Below, in pieces: positions 36,898 to 45,578 of a stretch of 64,000 bases of DNA (position 1 is its first letter; each line of letters opens with the position of its first letter). The notes below the pieces were generated by a model that made no database searches, had not been told where the DNA came from, and was given only the letters and a program-made list of their open reading frames with translations. A program made the translations under genes and the position numbers. This DNA is from Candidatus Colinaster scatohippi. Its GTDB lineage: Bacteria > Bacillota > Clostridia > Lachnospirales > Lachnospiraceae. The stretch covers positions 1 through 64,000 of the forward strand of contig JAGHUN010000012.1 in the NCBI GenBank assembly GCA_018064805.1, given 5' to 3'.

Positions 36898-38217
36898 CTA
36901 ATATCCATGCGCATACATATAATCTACCCAATAAGTGTAATACTGTGCCTTCATGTGCACACCATCAAAGGAATAACTCTCCGGCATAACTCCGGTCTCC
37001 GGATCAGCAATACACGGATTAACATCAAGATAAAAAATATCTTCTCCGTTAGCAAGCTTGGCTATCGCAACATTTTTTGCATTTACATTATCATTATTAT
37101 ATACCGGCTTACTATCTGAGTACTCTCTTGTCTCAAACATTATGCTCATAATAATAATTCTTGCATTCGGCTGCAATTCTCTTATCTTTTCAATATTTTC
37201 CCGATATTGCTCAGCGAATTTTTCATCCGTACCGCCACCAAGTTCATTAATACCAACCATTATGTAGACATTTTCAAACTGCCTCTCGCTCAAAGTCTGT
37301 AGAACCGTAGACCTTCTGCTTCTGTCTAGCTGAACTTCCTTGCTCATCATCGCATATACGGTAAGGCCTCTCTTATATAAGAATGTTGCATTACTCCAAC
37401 CGGAATATTCATGAAGTCCTTCTATACGTGAATCGCCGATTATAACAGAATTGTCGAAATATGATTCATCAACCTGCTTATAATCATATACGGAACTGAC
37501 TGCCCTAACTCCCGGACTGGTATAATACATCGAATGCGATTTATTATCATTCCAGCTAACATAATGTGTTATTACATCATCACCTATCGTAAATGGTACC
37601 TCACCATAGTATTCAAGGTATTCAGCTGCAAGCTTATCGCTTATAATTGGTCCTTCCTCTTCCGTAGTCTCCGGCTCAGTTGCTTCACTTTCCTCGAGCG
37701 AAGTCCCCTCTTCACTTGACATTTCTTCTTCAGCCATAAGTTCAAGAGCATAATCTACTTCTGACTCCTGCTCCGTCTCAAGCTCCGGAATGTCTATCTC
37801 ACCTAATAAAAATGACACAAAAACCGGTCTATCCAACGCTATATCAAAGGTATACGGCCCAAACCATGCTTCTGCAAATCCATAAATCATCATAGCAAGC
37901 ATTGTCAATCCGACTCCAATAAAAAGGATACAATTTTGTGCACGGTGCCGGTTCTTTTTAATCTTTATAGCTTCATCTTCATTTGCATAATCCAAATCTT
38001 TGGCATTCTTTTTTCGTAAATCTTCTAAAAGAATTTCCTCAATCTCTGCAGCTTCCAGCGCAAGCTCGACAGGCTCTTCAGCTTCTTCCAATACCGCCTC
38101 TTCAGCAAATATTTCCTCCGACACAGGCTCTTCAGTAGATACCTCCACACCTCTTAGCAGCTCTGCGTATTCATTTATTCTGTTTTTCTCACGTTTTTTC
38201 TTAATACGTTTATTCAT
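36898..38217 (-). CDS. Membrane-anchored SGNH/GDSL hydrolase-like protein
   Basis: A 439-residue protein. A long acidic cytoplasmic N-terminus (about 90 residues with many Glu and Ala) precedes one membrane segment (about residues 93-115), a second Glu-rich linker and then an SGNH domain with VIIGDSR, MVGINELGGG and DGVHMKAQYY, all catalytic blocks present. It follows the second MBOAT gene by eight bases, so it is likely the outer partner of that acyltransferase. It resembles the SGNH domain of the plus-strand surface protein, which also begins its fold with GDSR. Confidence 0.8.
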   Translation of the reverse strand: MNKRIKKKREKNRINEYAELLRGVEVSTEEPVSEEIFAEEAVLEEAEEPVELALEAAEIEEILLEDLRKKNAKDLDYANEDEAIKIKKNRHRAQNCILFIGVGLTMLAMMIYGFAEAWFGPYTFDIALDRPVFVSFLLGEIDIPELETEQESEVDYALELMAEEEMSSEEGTSLEESEATEPETTEEEGPIISDKLAAEYLEYYGEVPFTIGDDVITHYVSWNDNKSHSMYYTSPGVRAVSSVYDYKQVDESYFDNSVIIGDSRIEGLHEYSGWSNATFLYKRGLTVYAMMSKEVQLDRSRRSTVLQTLSERQFENVYIMVGINELGGGTDEKFAEQYRENIEKIRELQPNARIIIMSIMFETREYSDSKPVYNNDNVNAKNVAIAKLANGEDIFYLDVNPCIADPETGVMPESYSFDGVHMKAQYYTYWVDYMYAHGY

Positions 38218-38225
38218 TAATACAC

Positions 38226-39644
38226 TTAGAAATTAAAATATATGAATGGATTATTTCCACTATTCGCCATCTGATATACACAGTACCAGAAAACAACTAA
38301 CAACATCAGCTTAACAATTACGTTCTTATAAAACTTTTTAATAAGTCTCATAGGGTAAGGTGTACAGAATACTATACAAACAAGTAGCATCCACCAGTAG
38401 GTCGATAACAATGAAAGGAACTTATTCATTCCACTTACAACCATTCCCTCTATAGGCACGTTAATTAGGCGCAAAAAGAAATGTGACAGTTCTGTCATAT
38501 CCGTGATGCTGAATATTGCCCATGATACCGGTATTAAAATCACCATATAGATATGTCCAATTATCTTTGACTTATCCAAGTATTTGTAGAGCCACATTTT
38601 CTCAACAAACATAATTGCAAACAAAAACATACCCCATATCAGAAAATTCCAACTGGCGCCATGCCATATTCCTGTAAACATCCAAACAAGAAATATGTTG
38701 AGAATCATCCTTGGGAAACTGCACCTGTTACCTCCAAGAGGAATATAAAGGTAGTCCTTAAACCATTTCCCCAATGTCATATGCCATCTTCTCCAGAACT
38801 CTGTCATGGATTTCGATGTATATGGGTCATCAAAGTTATCGGGTAGCTTAAATCCAAGCATCATGGCTACACCAATTGCCATCAGGGAATATCCGAAGAA
38901 ATCAAAATATATTTGCATCGAATAACCCCATGCTCCCAACCATGCAGAAGCAACATCTATTCCAAGCGGTCCAACCGTTCTTACATCGTTCCACAGGGAA
39001 GTAATCTTATCTGCAAGCAATACCTTGTATCCAAGTCCGCATATAAAATATACTGTACCTTTTTCGAGCATAATTGCAGGTACTGATGCCGGTGTCTCTA
39101 TTCTGTCTCGTACATCCTCATATCGCGTGATAGGACCTGATGCAATCTGCGGGAACATTATTGCATATGTCGCAAAGTGGTAAAGATGAATTCTCCTGTC
39201 ATACCTTTTTCTATAAACATCTACAACAAATGATATCATCTGAAAAGTATAAAAACTTATTCCAAGTGGAAGCCCCCACTTAAATACAGGCATCTCCCTT
39301 CCACTAATCAGACCTATATTGTCAAGAACAAAACCTAGATATTTGAATACAAATAGCATTCCCATATCATATATAAGCGCAAGAAACAGCCAGGCCTTTG
39401 AATAAGACTTGGCTGATCCATTGATTTCCTTTTTATATTGGGCAACATATATTCGGTCGGCTAACAAATAGTTGATTAAAACTGATATTGCCAGCAAAAT
39501 CATATAATATGGATTTCCAATCGAATAAAATACAATACTTCCTGATAATAGAATAATATTTCTGTATCTCTTGGGAATGATATAGTATGCAATTAAAAAT
39601 AGGGGCAAAAAGTGAAAAATAAATGCCAAACCCGAAAAGTTCAT
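38226..39644 (-). CDS. MBOAT-family membrane-bound O-acyltransferase, copy 2
   Basis: This 472-residue protein has about ten membrane segments, MTEFWRRWHMTLGKWFKDY, and FTGIWHGASWNFLIW with the catalytic histidine. It ends with NPFIYFNF like the other MBOAT protein of the window but differs widely elsewhere. AlgI/DltB-like proteins move an acyl group, usually acetyl, across the membrane. Its neighbour eight bases downstream encodes an SGNH protein that probably finishes the transfer. Two such modules in one locus point to two acylation targets or positions. Confidence 0.9.
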   Translation of the reverse strand: MNFSGLAFIFHFLPLFLIAYYIIPKRYRNIILLSGSIVFYSIGNPYYMILLAISVLINYLLADRIYVAQYKKEINGSAKSYSKAWLFLALIYDMGMLFVFKYLGFVLDNIGLISGREMPVFKWGLPLGISFYTFQMISFVVDVYRKRYDRRIHLYHFATYAIMFPQIASGPITRYEDVRDRIETPASVPAIMLEKGTVYFICGLGYKVLLADKITSLWNDVRTVGPLGIDVASAWLGAWGYSMQIYFDFFGYSLMAIGVAMMLGFKLPDNFDDPYTSKSMTEFWRRWHMTLGKWFKDYLYIPLGGNRCSFPRMILNIFLVWMFTGIWHGASWNFLIWGMFLFAIMFVEKMWLYKYLDKSKIIGHIYMVILIPVSWAIFSITDMTELSHFFLRLINVPIEGMVVSGMNKFLSLLSTYWWMLLVCIVFCTPYPMRLIKKFYKNVIVKLMLLVVFWYCVYQMANSGNNPFIYFNF

Positions 39645-39659
39645 AGCTATTCAACATTC

Positions 39660-40736
39660 CTATTCTACTAACTTAAATTTCATAACAACCGGCATATGAT
39701 CCGCAAATTCAAAACCGTTCTGTATATTTTCCAGATATGTGGTCTCTACATTTTCAGAAGCCAAAAATCCGTCAACTATAATCGTAAAATCGCCTTCCTC
39801 GTAGGGCTTATTACAATTTCTGCATGTGGGTAGTATCTCACCATTTACATAGTCAAGACATCTTACGATTCCATCCGGGATACAATCTGTAAGCATAGGC
39901 TGTGCCCAACCGACATCCATTTTGTAATCCTCTCCATTCAGAATCTTCACCGAATCACTTGCGAAATCACAATTAAAGTCGCCACCACATATAACATAAT
40001 TTCCTTTTTCGTATTCTTCCTTCATATCACTGCATATCTGCGAAAGCTGTGATTCTCTGATTACATCACTTCCACCATAGGCAGACATATGCGTGTTATA
40101 TATTATAAGTTCGTGACCGTTATTTACCGGAATTCGACTAACACTGTAGCATCTGTCCAAATCAACCAGCTTTGAAACTGAATTAGATATCTCAAACTGT
40201 CTTCTGAGTCCTGAGGCAATATCGAATTTGCTGATTGTCAATATTCCTGACTTACTCTTACCATGTGGCTTTGTAATCGGATACATAATATAAGCCGAAT
40301 CAAAATTTCGGGCATATACATAATTATTGCCTGCAAAATAGTCTTCCAGGAGTTTTATCTGATCAATTTTGCAACTTCTGTGAGCTTCCTCATCTACTTC
40401 CTGAAAAAGAATAATGTCCGGTGTAAGTCCTTCAATCAACTGTGTTGCCTTAGAAAAACAATTAAGTACAGTTTCAGGTGATTTTGCTCTGGACTCCGTT
40501 CCACCATCCATAAAGAATGAAAAATCACGCGTATATGCTCCAAACCCCATATTCTGGGTTACAATCGTATATTCCTCACCTACACTTACCGTACAACCTG
40601 ACTTTTCGCCCTCTACAGCAAGAACCTGATTATCCTCTATACGGTCATAGGTTACCCAGACATATCCCAGGTAACCTACTACAACCACAACAATTATTAA
40701 TAATATGATTCCAATTATTTTTAAGAATCTCTTCAT
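39660..40736 (-). CDS. Endonuclease/exonuclease/phosphatase-fold protein, membrane-anchored
   Basis: A 358-residue protein with one N-terminal membrane helix (about residues 5-28) and an EEP domain outside. Motifs: ILFQEVDEEAH (metal-binding Glu), HMSAYGG, ICGGDFNCDF and the terminal ADHMPVVMKF (catalytic His). EEP proteins hydrolyse phosphodiesters in nucleic acids, phospholipids or inositol phosphates. Being secreted and placed in a glycan locus, a lipid or cell-wall phosphodiester is a more likely substrate than DNA, but that is inference. It is 48 bases after telA and 15 before the MBOAT gene. Confidence 0.85.
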   Translation of the reverse strand: MKRFLKIIGIILLIIVVVVVGYLGYVWVTYDRIEDNQVLAVEGEKSGCTVSVGEEYTIVTQNMGFGAYTRDFSFFMDGGTESRAKSPETVLNCFSKATQLIEGLTPDIILFQEVDEEAHRSCKIDQIKLLEDYFAGNNYVYARNFDSAYIMYPITKPHGKSKSGILTISKFDIASGLRRQFEISNSVSKLVDLDRCYSVSRIPVNNGHELIIYNTHMSAYGGSDVIRESQLSQICSDMKEEYEKGNYVICGGDFNCDFASDSVKILNGEDYKMDVGWAQPMLTDCIPDGIVRCLDYVNGEILPTCRNCNKPYEEGDFTIIVDGFLASENVETTYLENIQNGFEFADHMPVVMKFKLVE

Positions 40737-40784
40737 ATGCCACTCTGCTAAGCAAATCTCCTAATAGTCATTTATACTTATTTA

Positions 40785-41939
40785 TTATAAAGAAGTCTTG
40801 CTTATTTCAAGAACCTTAGCTTTCATCTCGTTCTCAATACGAGCAAGCTCTACTTCTGCCTCAGCACGCTTCTGACGACCTTCCTGCTGAATCTTCATTA
40901 CTTCATCAAATGTATCGATAAGTGTCTTATTAGTCTGAGTAAGTGTCTCTATATCTACAATGCCTCTCTCAGCCTCCTTAGCTGTATCAAGAGTTGCCAT
41001 CTTAAGAGCCTCAGCATTCTTCTTAAGGAGTTCATTTGTAGCATCAGTAACTTCTCTCTGAGCCTTAGCTGCATCCTGAGAATGCTCAAGACCAATAGCA
41101 ATAACCATCTGGCTCTTCCAAAGCGGAATTGTATTAACAAGAGTTGACTGAATCTTCTCTGTCATTACAGTATCATTAGACTGAATAAGTCTAATCTGAG
41201 GTCCCATCTGCATTGAAATATTACGTGTAAGTTCAAGGTCATATACCTTCTTCTCAAATCTGTCAATCATAGAAGAATAATCTTTTGCTGCCTGAGCATC
41301 TTCAGCAAGACCTGACTGCTCTGCCTTTGCAAGCAATGCAGGAAGCTCAACCTCTCTTGCCTTCTTAAGCTTTTCCTTACCGGCAATAATATATAATGTA
41401 AGATCTCTATAATACTGAAGATTTGATTCATACAACTTATCAAGCATTGCAATATCCTTCATAAGTGTAATCTGATGACCTTCCATCGCCTTTACGATTC
41501 CATTGACATTCTTTTCAGCGCTTGCATACTTTGCTTTAATTGCAGTAGCCTTATTAGCACCCTTTTTGAATATACCAAGGAAACCCTTCTCCTCAGTTGT
41601 ATCAAAGCTCTTAAGTTCTGCTACAACACCGGAAAGCAAGTCTCCAACTTCGCCAAGATCCTTAGTGCGAACATTATTGAGTGCTGTTTCAGAAAAATTT
41701 GCTATCTTCTGCTGAGCGCCAACACCATACTGAAGCACCTGAGCACTATCAGATATATTAATACCTTCCACATATCCGTTAACAATTTTCTTTTCTTCTT
41801 CTGTAAGTTCAACGCCATCAATTGCTGTAATACTGCTTGATGAAGTTCCACCTGTCGAAATCACTTCATTTGCAACTTCTTCAAGAGCCTCTGCTGTTAC
41901 TTCTGTTGTCTCTTCCTTTACTAAAATATCCTCTGCCAT
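40785..41939 (-). CDS. telA: TelA family (toxic anion/tellurite resistance) protein
   Basis: A 384-residue soluble, mostly helical protein of the TelA/KlaA family. Visible family parts are SDSAQVLQYGVGAQ, FLGIFKKGANKATAIKAKY, LDKLYESNLQYY, and QMGPQIRLIQSND followed by IPLWKSQMVIAIGLEHSQ, which matches the TelA core. It is preceded by an acidic Ser/Thr-rich N-terminus. The family is linked to resistance to tellurite and cell-envelope-active agents, but the biochemical role is unknown. It follows the XpaC-like gene after four bases, and pairing of TelA with XpaC is widespread in Firmicutes. GGAGG precedes the ATG. Confidence 0.9.
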   Translation of the reverse strand: MAEDILVKEETTEVTAEALEEVANEVISTGGTSSSSITAIDGVELTEEEKKIVNGYVEGINISDSAQVLQYGVGAQQKIANFSETALNNVRTKDLGEVGDLLSGVVAELKSFDTTEEKGFLGIFKKGANKATAIKAKYASAEKNVNGIVKAMEGHQITLMKDIAMLDKLYESNLQYYRDLTLYIIAGKEKLKKAREVELPALLAKAEQSGLAEDAQAAKDYSSMIDRFEKKVYDLELTRNISMQMGPQIRLIQSNDTVMTEKIQSTLVNTIPLWKSQMVIAIGLEHSQDAAKAQREVTDATNELLKKNAEALKMATLDTAKEAERGIVDIETLTQTNKTLIDTFDEVMKIQQEGRQKRAEAEVELARIENEMKAKVLEISKTSL

Positions 41940-41943
41940 CTCT

Positions 41944-43290
41944 TTATACCTCCTCTTTAATCACGATATCTTTTGCCAGACCTTCCCGGGTGAGCATTGT
42001 TTTAAGTACCTGCGCATCCGAAGTAACATCCCATACTGAATCCTGGAATAGTCTGTTTAGTAACTCACCAAATGCCTGATTAATCAGATCAAGCGTTTTC
42101 TCTATTTCATCCTTGGCCTTAACAATTTCCGGCCCCGGAACTGAAATCTTGTCATACTCTGCATACGCTTCTACAAGTTTAAGAACAGTAGGAAGATGAT
42201 ATTCCATCAGCTTACGACAATTTCTCATCTGTTCCGGTTCATCCTTAACTCTGTCGAAGATGTCATTAAGAAGTCCTTCCGTAATATATAACTTCTCTGT
42301 AATGCTCTGCCCCGGTATCTGCTCGTTCAACTCATGAAGACGTCTAATGGATTCATATCCTTCTGCCATCATTGCATCAAGCTCTGTCTGCTGTTCCGGA
42401 CTTAATTTTGCCCTCACAGAATCATCAATTCCCTGTTCCTTTAGTCTCTCAGCAGCCTGATCCTGATGTTGCTTTTTCGTCTGAATATACTGATTATATA
42501 CTTCCTTGGTAGCCATGAATGTTGTGCATTCTTCATCTATATAGCCTTCAGGGAAGTAGCCTCTTGAAAGAATCTTTTTAATTACCTTAATAGCCTTCTT
42601 TTTCTCCAGCCCTGTCGCTGATGCAATATCATCAACGGTACAATAGCTTTTTTCCCGGCACAGTTCCTTAATCTTATCCGCTTTCTTAAGCCAACTTTTA
42701 TTATTGGCACCTTTAGTTATCAGGAAACCGCCAATAAGCGCCATGATACCGCAAAAGATACCCATTCCAATTGTAATCTTATCAGCAAACAAAAGTGCTG
42801 CAAGAAGTAATACTATAACACCACCGATAATAGAAAGGTGTGATGATATACTTCCTATGGCATTATATTTGATATTGGCAATAGGCCTTCTTATATTCTG
42901 CGCTCTAAGCTCTTTATTACGCTGAATTCTTGCTTCCTGCTCAGCCCGGAATCTCTCCGCCTGCGCCTGCGCATTAGCTCTTGCTTCTGCCTGAGTCTTG
43001 TATATTTCTCTTCTGGCATTAGCCCTTGCTTCTGCCTGAGCTTTCATAATCTCTGCCTGTGTCCTGGCTATGGAATTCATAAAACCATTTTGCAGATCAG
43101 CTGCCGGACCTCTTGCCTGACTGGCTGCTTTGTTAATTGAATCCCCAACATCTCCAAGCACAGTTGCAACAGATTTGCCAATTGATTCACTAAGACCGTT
43201 AAAGTCTCCCGAATTAACTGCCTGCAGGACAGAATCTCTTATTTGCGTTCCTAATTCATTATACTTCTGACTATTATTCTGCTCTGACAT
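41944..43290 (-). CDS. XpaC-family membrane protein
   Basis: This 448-residue protein has a long helical N-terminus, two adjacent membrane segments (about residues 150-195) and a helical C-terminal half, the layout of the XpaC/5-bromo-4-chloroindolyl phosphate hydrolysis family. Between about residues 80 and 130 it has a charged Ala/Gln/Arg-rich coiled-coil with an almost exact 15-residue duplication (TQAEARAN occurs twice). After the membrane segments comes an apparent winged-helix-like region, TVDDIASATGLEKKKAIKVI. It is the first gene of the telA run, with a good promoter upstream, and lies after a terminator. Role in envelope stress is inferred from the TelA pairing. Confidence 0.85.
   Translation of the reverse strand: MSEQNNSQKYNELGTQIRDSVLQAVNSGDFNGLSESIGKSVATVLGDVGDSINKAASQARGPAADLQNGFMNSIARTQAEIMKAQAEARANARREIYKTQAEARANAQAQAERFRAEQEARIQRNKELRAQNIRRPIANIKYNAIGSISSHLSIIGGVIVLLLAALLFADKITIGMGIFCGIMALIGGFLITKGANNKSWLKKADKIKELCREKSYCTVDDIASATGLEKKKAIKVIKKILSRGYFPEGYIDEECTTFMATKEVYNQYIQTKKQHQDQAAERLKEQGIDDSVRAKLSPEQQTELDAMMAEGYESIRRLHELNEQIPGQSITEKLYITEGLLNDIFDRVKDEPEQMRNCRKLMEYHLPTVLKLVEAYAEYDKISVPGPEIVKAKDEIEKTLDLINQAFGELLNRLFQDSVWDVTSDAQVLKTMLTREGLAKDIVIKEEV
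42971..43040 (-). repeat. 45-base tandem duplication in the XpaC-like gene
   Basis: The sequences at 42971-42995 and 43016-43040 are identical except one base over 25 positions, at a distance of 45 bases, and so encode a repeated 15-residue coiled-coil unit containing QAEARANA. It keeps the reading frame and the heptad-like alternation of Gln, Arg and Ala. Confidence 0.7.
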
Positions 43291-43361
43291 ATTTCCTCTT
43301 TAATCACATAGCAAATTAGTAACTTTTAAGTACTCCACAAATATTGTCACATACAAAGTAT

Positions 43362-43390
43362 ATTTTATCACAATATATCCCTGTTGTCAT
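43362..43390 (-). promoter_or_regulatory. Promoter of the xpaC-telA run
   Basis: On the minus strand ATGACA (43385-43390), 17 bases and TAAAAT (43362-43367) preceded by TGA give a good extended -10 promoter about 72 bases before the XpaC-like ATG. It lies directly downstream of the ftsH terminator. Confidence 0.6.
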
Positions 43391-43447
43391 AATAAAAAGG
43401 TAACTTCTAACAGGTTATATATTGTATTCCCATAAGAAGTTACCTTT
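43391..43447 (-). terminator. Terminator of ftsH
   Basis: AAAGGTAACTTCT and AGAAGTTACCTTT form a perfect 13-bp stem with a 26-base loop just after the ftsH stop codon. On the minus strand it is followed by TTTTATTATG. It separates ftsH from the xpaC-telA run. Confidence 0.7.
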
Positions 43448-43452
43448 ATGTT

Positions 43453-45465
43453 TTATTTCATATTAATTCTGGCAGCTTTTTCTGCTTCAGGATCCGGCTC
43501 AGGAAGATTCTTAAGTTCTCTGAATATCTTCATAAACTCCTTACCTGTAATTGTTTCCTGCTTAATAAGATAATCCGCAATACTATCAAGAACCTCTCTG
43601 TTTTCAGTAAGAAGTCTCTTGGCTTCTTCATAGCTATCAGAGAGAATCTGCATTACTTCATTATCCACTTCTGCAGCTGTTGACTCTGCGCAGTTAAGAG
43701 TTGCGTGATTGCTAAGATATTTACTCTCAACCGTTGCAAGTCCGATAAGACCAAATTTCTTACTCATACCATACTGAGTAACCATTGATTTTGCAATATC
43801 TGTTGCCTTTTCAATATCATTAGAGGCTCCGGTTGTAACGGTATCAAATACAATTTCTTCCGCCGCACGACCACCAAGAGTACTAACAAGCATTGCGCGA
43901 AGTTCAGCCTCAGTATTAAGATACTTCTCTTCCTCCGGCACCTGCATTACATATCCAAGGGCGCCCATAGTACGAGGAACAATGGTAATCTTCTGTACAG
44001 GTTCTGAATTTTTCTGAAGTGCCGAGATAAGTGCATGACCAACCTCATGGTATGATACAATTCGTCTCTCTTCGGCTGACATAATTCTGTCCTTTTTTTC
44101 CTTACCTACAAGCACCTGCTCAACAGCCACAAAGAGGTCCTTCTGAGAAACAAATTCTCTGCCCTCCTTAACAGCATTAATTGCACCTTCATTAATCATA
44201 TTGGCAAGATCAGAACCCACAGCTCCCGATGTAGCAAGAGCTATCTCCTCAAAGTCGACCGTCTCATCCATCTTAACATTCTTGGCATGAACCTTGAGAA
44301 TATTAACTCGACCCTTGAGATCCGGCTTTTCAACAACAATTCTTCTATCAAAACGACCCGGTCTAAGAAGCGCCTTATCAAGAATCTCAGGTCTGTTAGT
44401 CGCTCCAAGCACCAGAATTCCCTTGGTTGTATCGAAACCGTCCATCTCAGACAGTAACTGATTCAATGTCTGCTCACGCTCTTCATTACCTCCACCGTAT
44501 TTACTGTCACGGCTTCGACCGATTGCATCAATCTCATCGATAAATACAATACACGGCGCCATCTTATTAGCTTCCTTGAACAAATCTCTAACTCTGGATG
44601 CTCCGACACCAACATATAACTCAATAAAATCAGAACCTGTAAGCGAGAAAAAAGGAACATGTGCTTCGCCCGCTACTGCCTTGGCAAGAAGCGTTTTACC
44701 GGTTCCGGGAGGTCCAACCAAAAGTGCTCCCTTAGGAAGCTTTGCACCTATTTTCGTGTATTTTGACGGATCATGCAGGAAATCTACTACTTCTACAAGA
44801 GATTCTTTAGCCTCGTCTTCTCCGGCAACATCTGCAAAGGTGACACCGGTTTCCTTCTGAACATAGACCTTGGCATTTGATTTGCCTACACCCATAATTC
44901 CACCGCCGCCCTTAGACATACGTCTATAGGCAAAGCTCATAATTCCCCACAGAATTGCAATCGGAAGAATATATGTAAGGAATATTGAAAGAAGCATACC
45001 TGAACTGTCAGGAATCTTATTCTTAATCTTAACATTAGCCGCTAACAGACGTTCCGTAAGAGCATCCGGACTTTCACTTATTCCGGTATAGAATGTAATT
45101 TTCTGATTCTGTACTGCCAAAAAAGGATTGGTATTCTGCGAGTTTTCATTTTCTATCGTCTTAGGAGTAATCTCAATCTTGTCCTCATCAATATAGACAC
45201 TCTCAACCATTCCTATTTCAACCATCTTAACGAACTCATCATATGAAACCTCTTTGGTTGTGCTTCCTCCGATGGTCTTCATGAAATAGCTCATAAAGAG
45301 CAATGTTATCAGGCAGGCTACCAGCAGAAAAAACAGGCTCTGTTTCTTAGGTGGTTGACCACCATTACCATTCTGGCGCCCATTACCTCCACCGTTTCCA
45401 CCATTATTATTGCCATTACCACCCTGATAATTGCCACTATCATATTTATTGGTATTATTATCCAT
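43453..45465 (-). CDS. ftsH: ATP-dependent zinc metalloprotease FtsH
   Basis: This protein of 670 residues degrades membrane and short-lived cytosolic proteins. It has a Gly/Asn-rich cytoplasmic N-terminus, two membrane segments (about residues 43-62 and 156-178), an AAA+ ATPase with GPPGTGKT (251-258), FIDEID (Walker B) and GRFDR, then the zinc-binding HEVGH (473-477). The start at 45465 has GGAGG before it; the longer ORF would begin in the upstream hairpin region. The gene has a near-consensus promoter and a 13-bp terminator after its stop. It is separate from the glycan operon. Confidence 0.97.
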   Translation of the reverse strand: MDNNTNKYDSGNYQGGNGNNNGGNGGGNGRQNGNGGQPPKKQSLFFLLVACLITLLFMSYFMKTIGGSTTKEVSYDEFVKMVEIGMVESVYIDEDKIEITPKTIENENSQNTNPFLAVQNQKITFYTGISESPDALTERLLAANVKIKNKIPDSSGMLLSIFLTYILPIAILWGIMSFAYRRMSKGGGGIMGVGKSNAKVYVQKETGVTFADVAGEDEAKESLVEVVDFLHDPSKYTKIGAKLPKGALLVGPPGTGKTLLAKAVAGEAHVPFFSLTGSDFIELYVGVGASRVRDLFKEANKMAPCIVFIDEIDAIGRSRDSKYGGGNEEREQTLNQLLSEMDGFDTTKGILVLGATNRPEILDKALLRPGRFDRRIVVEKPDLKGRVNILKVHAKNVKMDETVDFEEIALATSGAVGSDLANMINEGAINAVKEGREFVSQKDLFVAVEQVLVGKEKKDRIMSAEERRIVSYHEVGHALISALQKNSEPVQKITIVPRTMGALGYVMQVPEEEKYLNTEAELRAMLVSTLGGRAAEEIVFDTVTTGASNDIEKATDIAKSMVTQYGMSKKFGLIGLATVESKYLSNHATLNCAESTAAEVDNEVMQILSDSYEEAKRLLTENREVLDSIADYLIKQETITGKEFMKIFRELKNLPEPDPEAEKAARINMK

Positions 45466-45492
45466 TTGGTCCTCCAAACTCCTATATAAAAG

Positions 45493-45522
45493 AAAACTGC
45501 CAGTTAAGAAACTGACAGTTTT
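45493..45522 (-). terminator. Terminator after the DUF1846 gene, in the ftsH leader
   Basis: AAAACTG(C)CAGTT and AACTG(A)CAGTTTT form a 13-position stem with one mismatch and a four-base loop; on the minus strand the tail CTTTTATATA is T-rich. The predicted ftsH start of transcription lies at the edge of this hairpin. Confidence 0.6.
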
Positions 45523-45523
45523 G

Positions 45524-45552
45524 ATTATACTTTTTGAAACCATTAAAATCAA
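45524..45552 (-). promoter_or_regulatory. ftsH promoter
   Basis: On the minus strand TTGATT (45547-45552), 17 bases and TATAAT (45524-45529) make a near-consensus sigma-A promoter about 60 bases before the ftsH ATG. It sits immediately upstream of the terminator-like hairpin at 45493-45522. Confidence 0.65.
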
Positions 45553-45578
45553 TTAAAAAACTATGAAATAATTGTAAT

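Noticed and set aside
45466-45552. Longer ftsH start at 45552
   Set aside because: It would place the promoter and terminator inside the coding region and add an unrelated hydrophobic leader; the ATG at 45465 has GGAGG in front.
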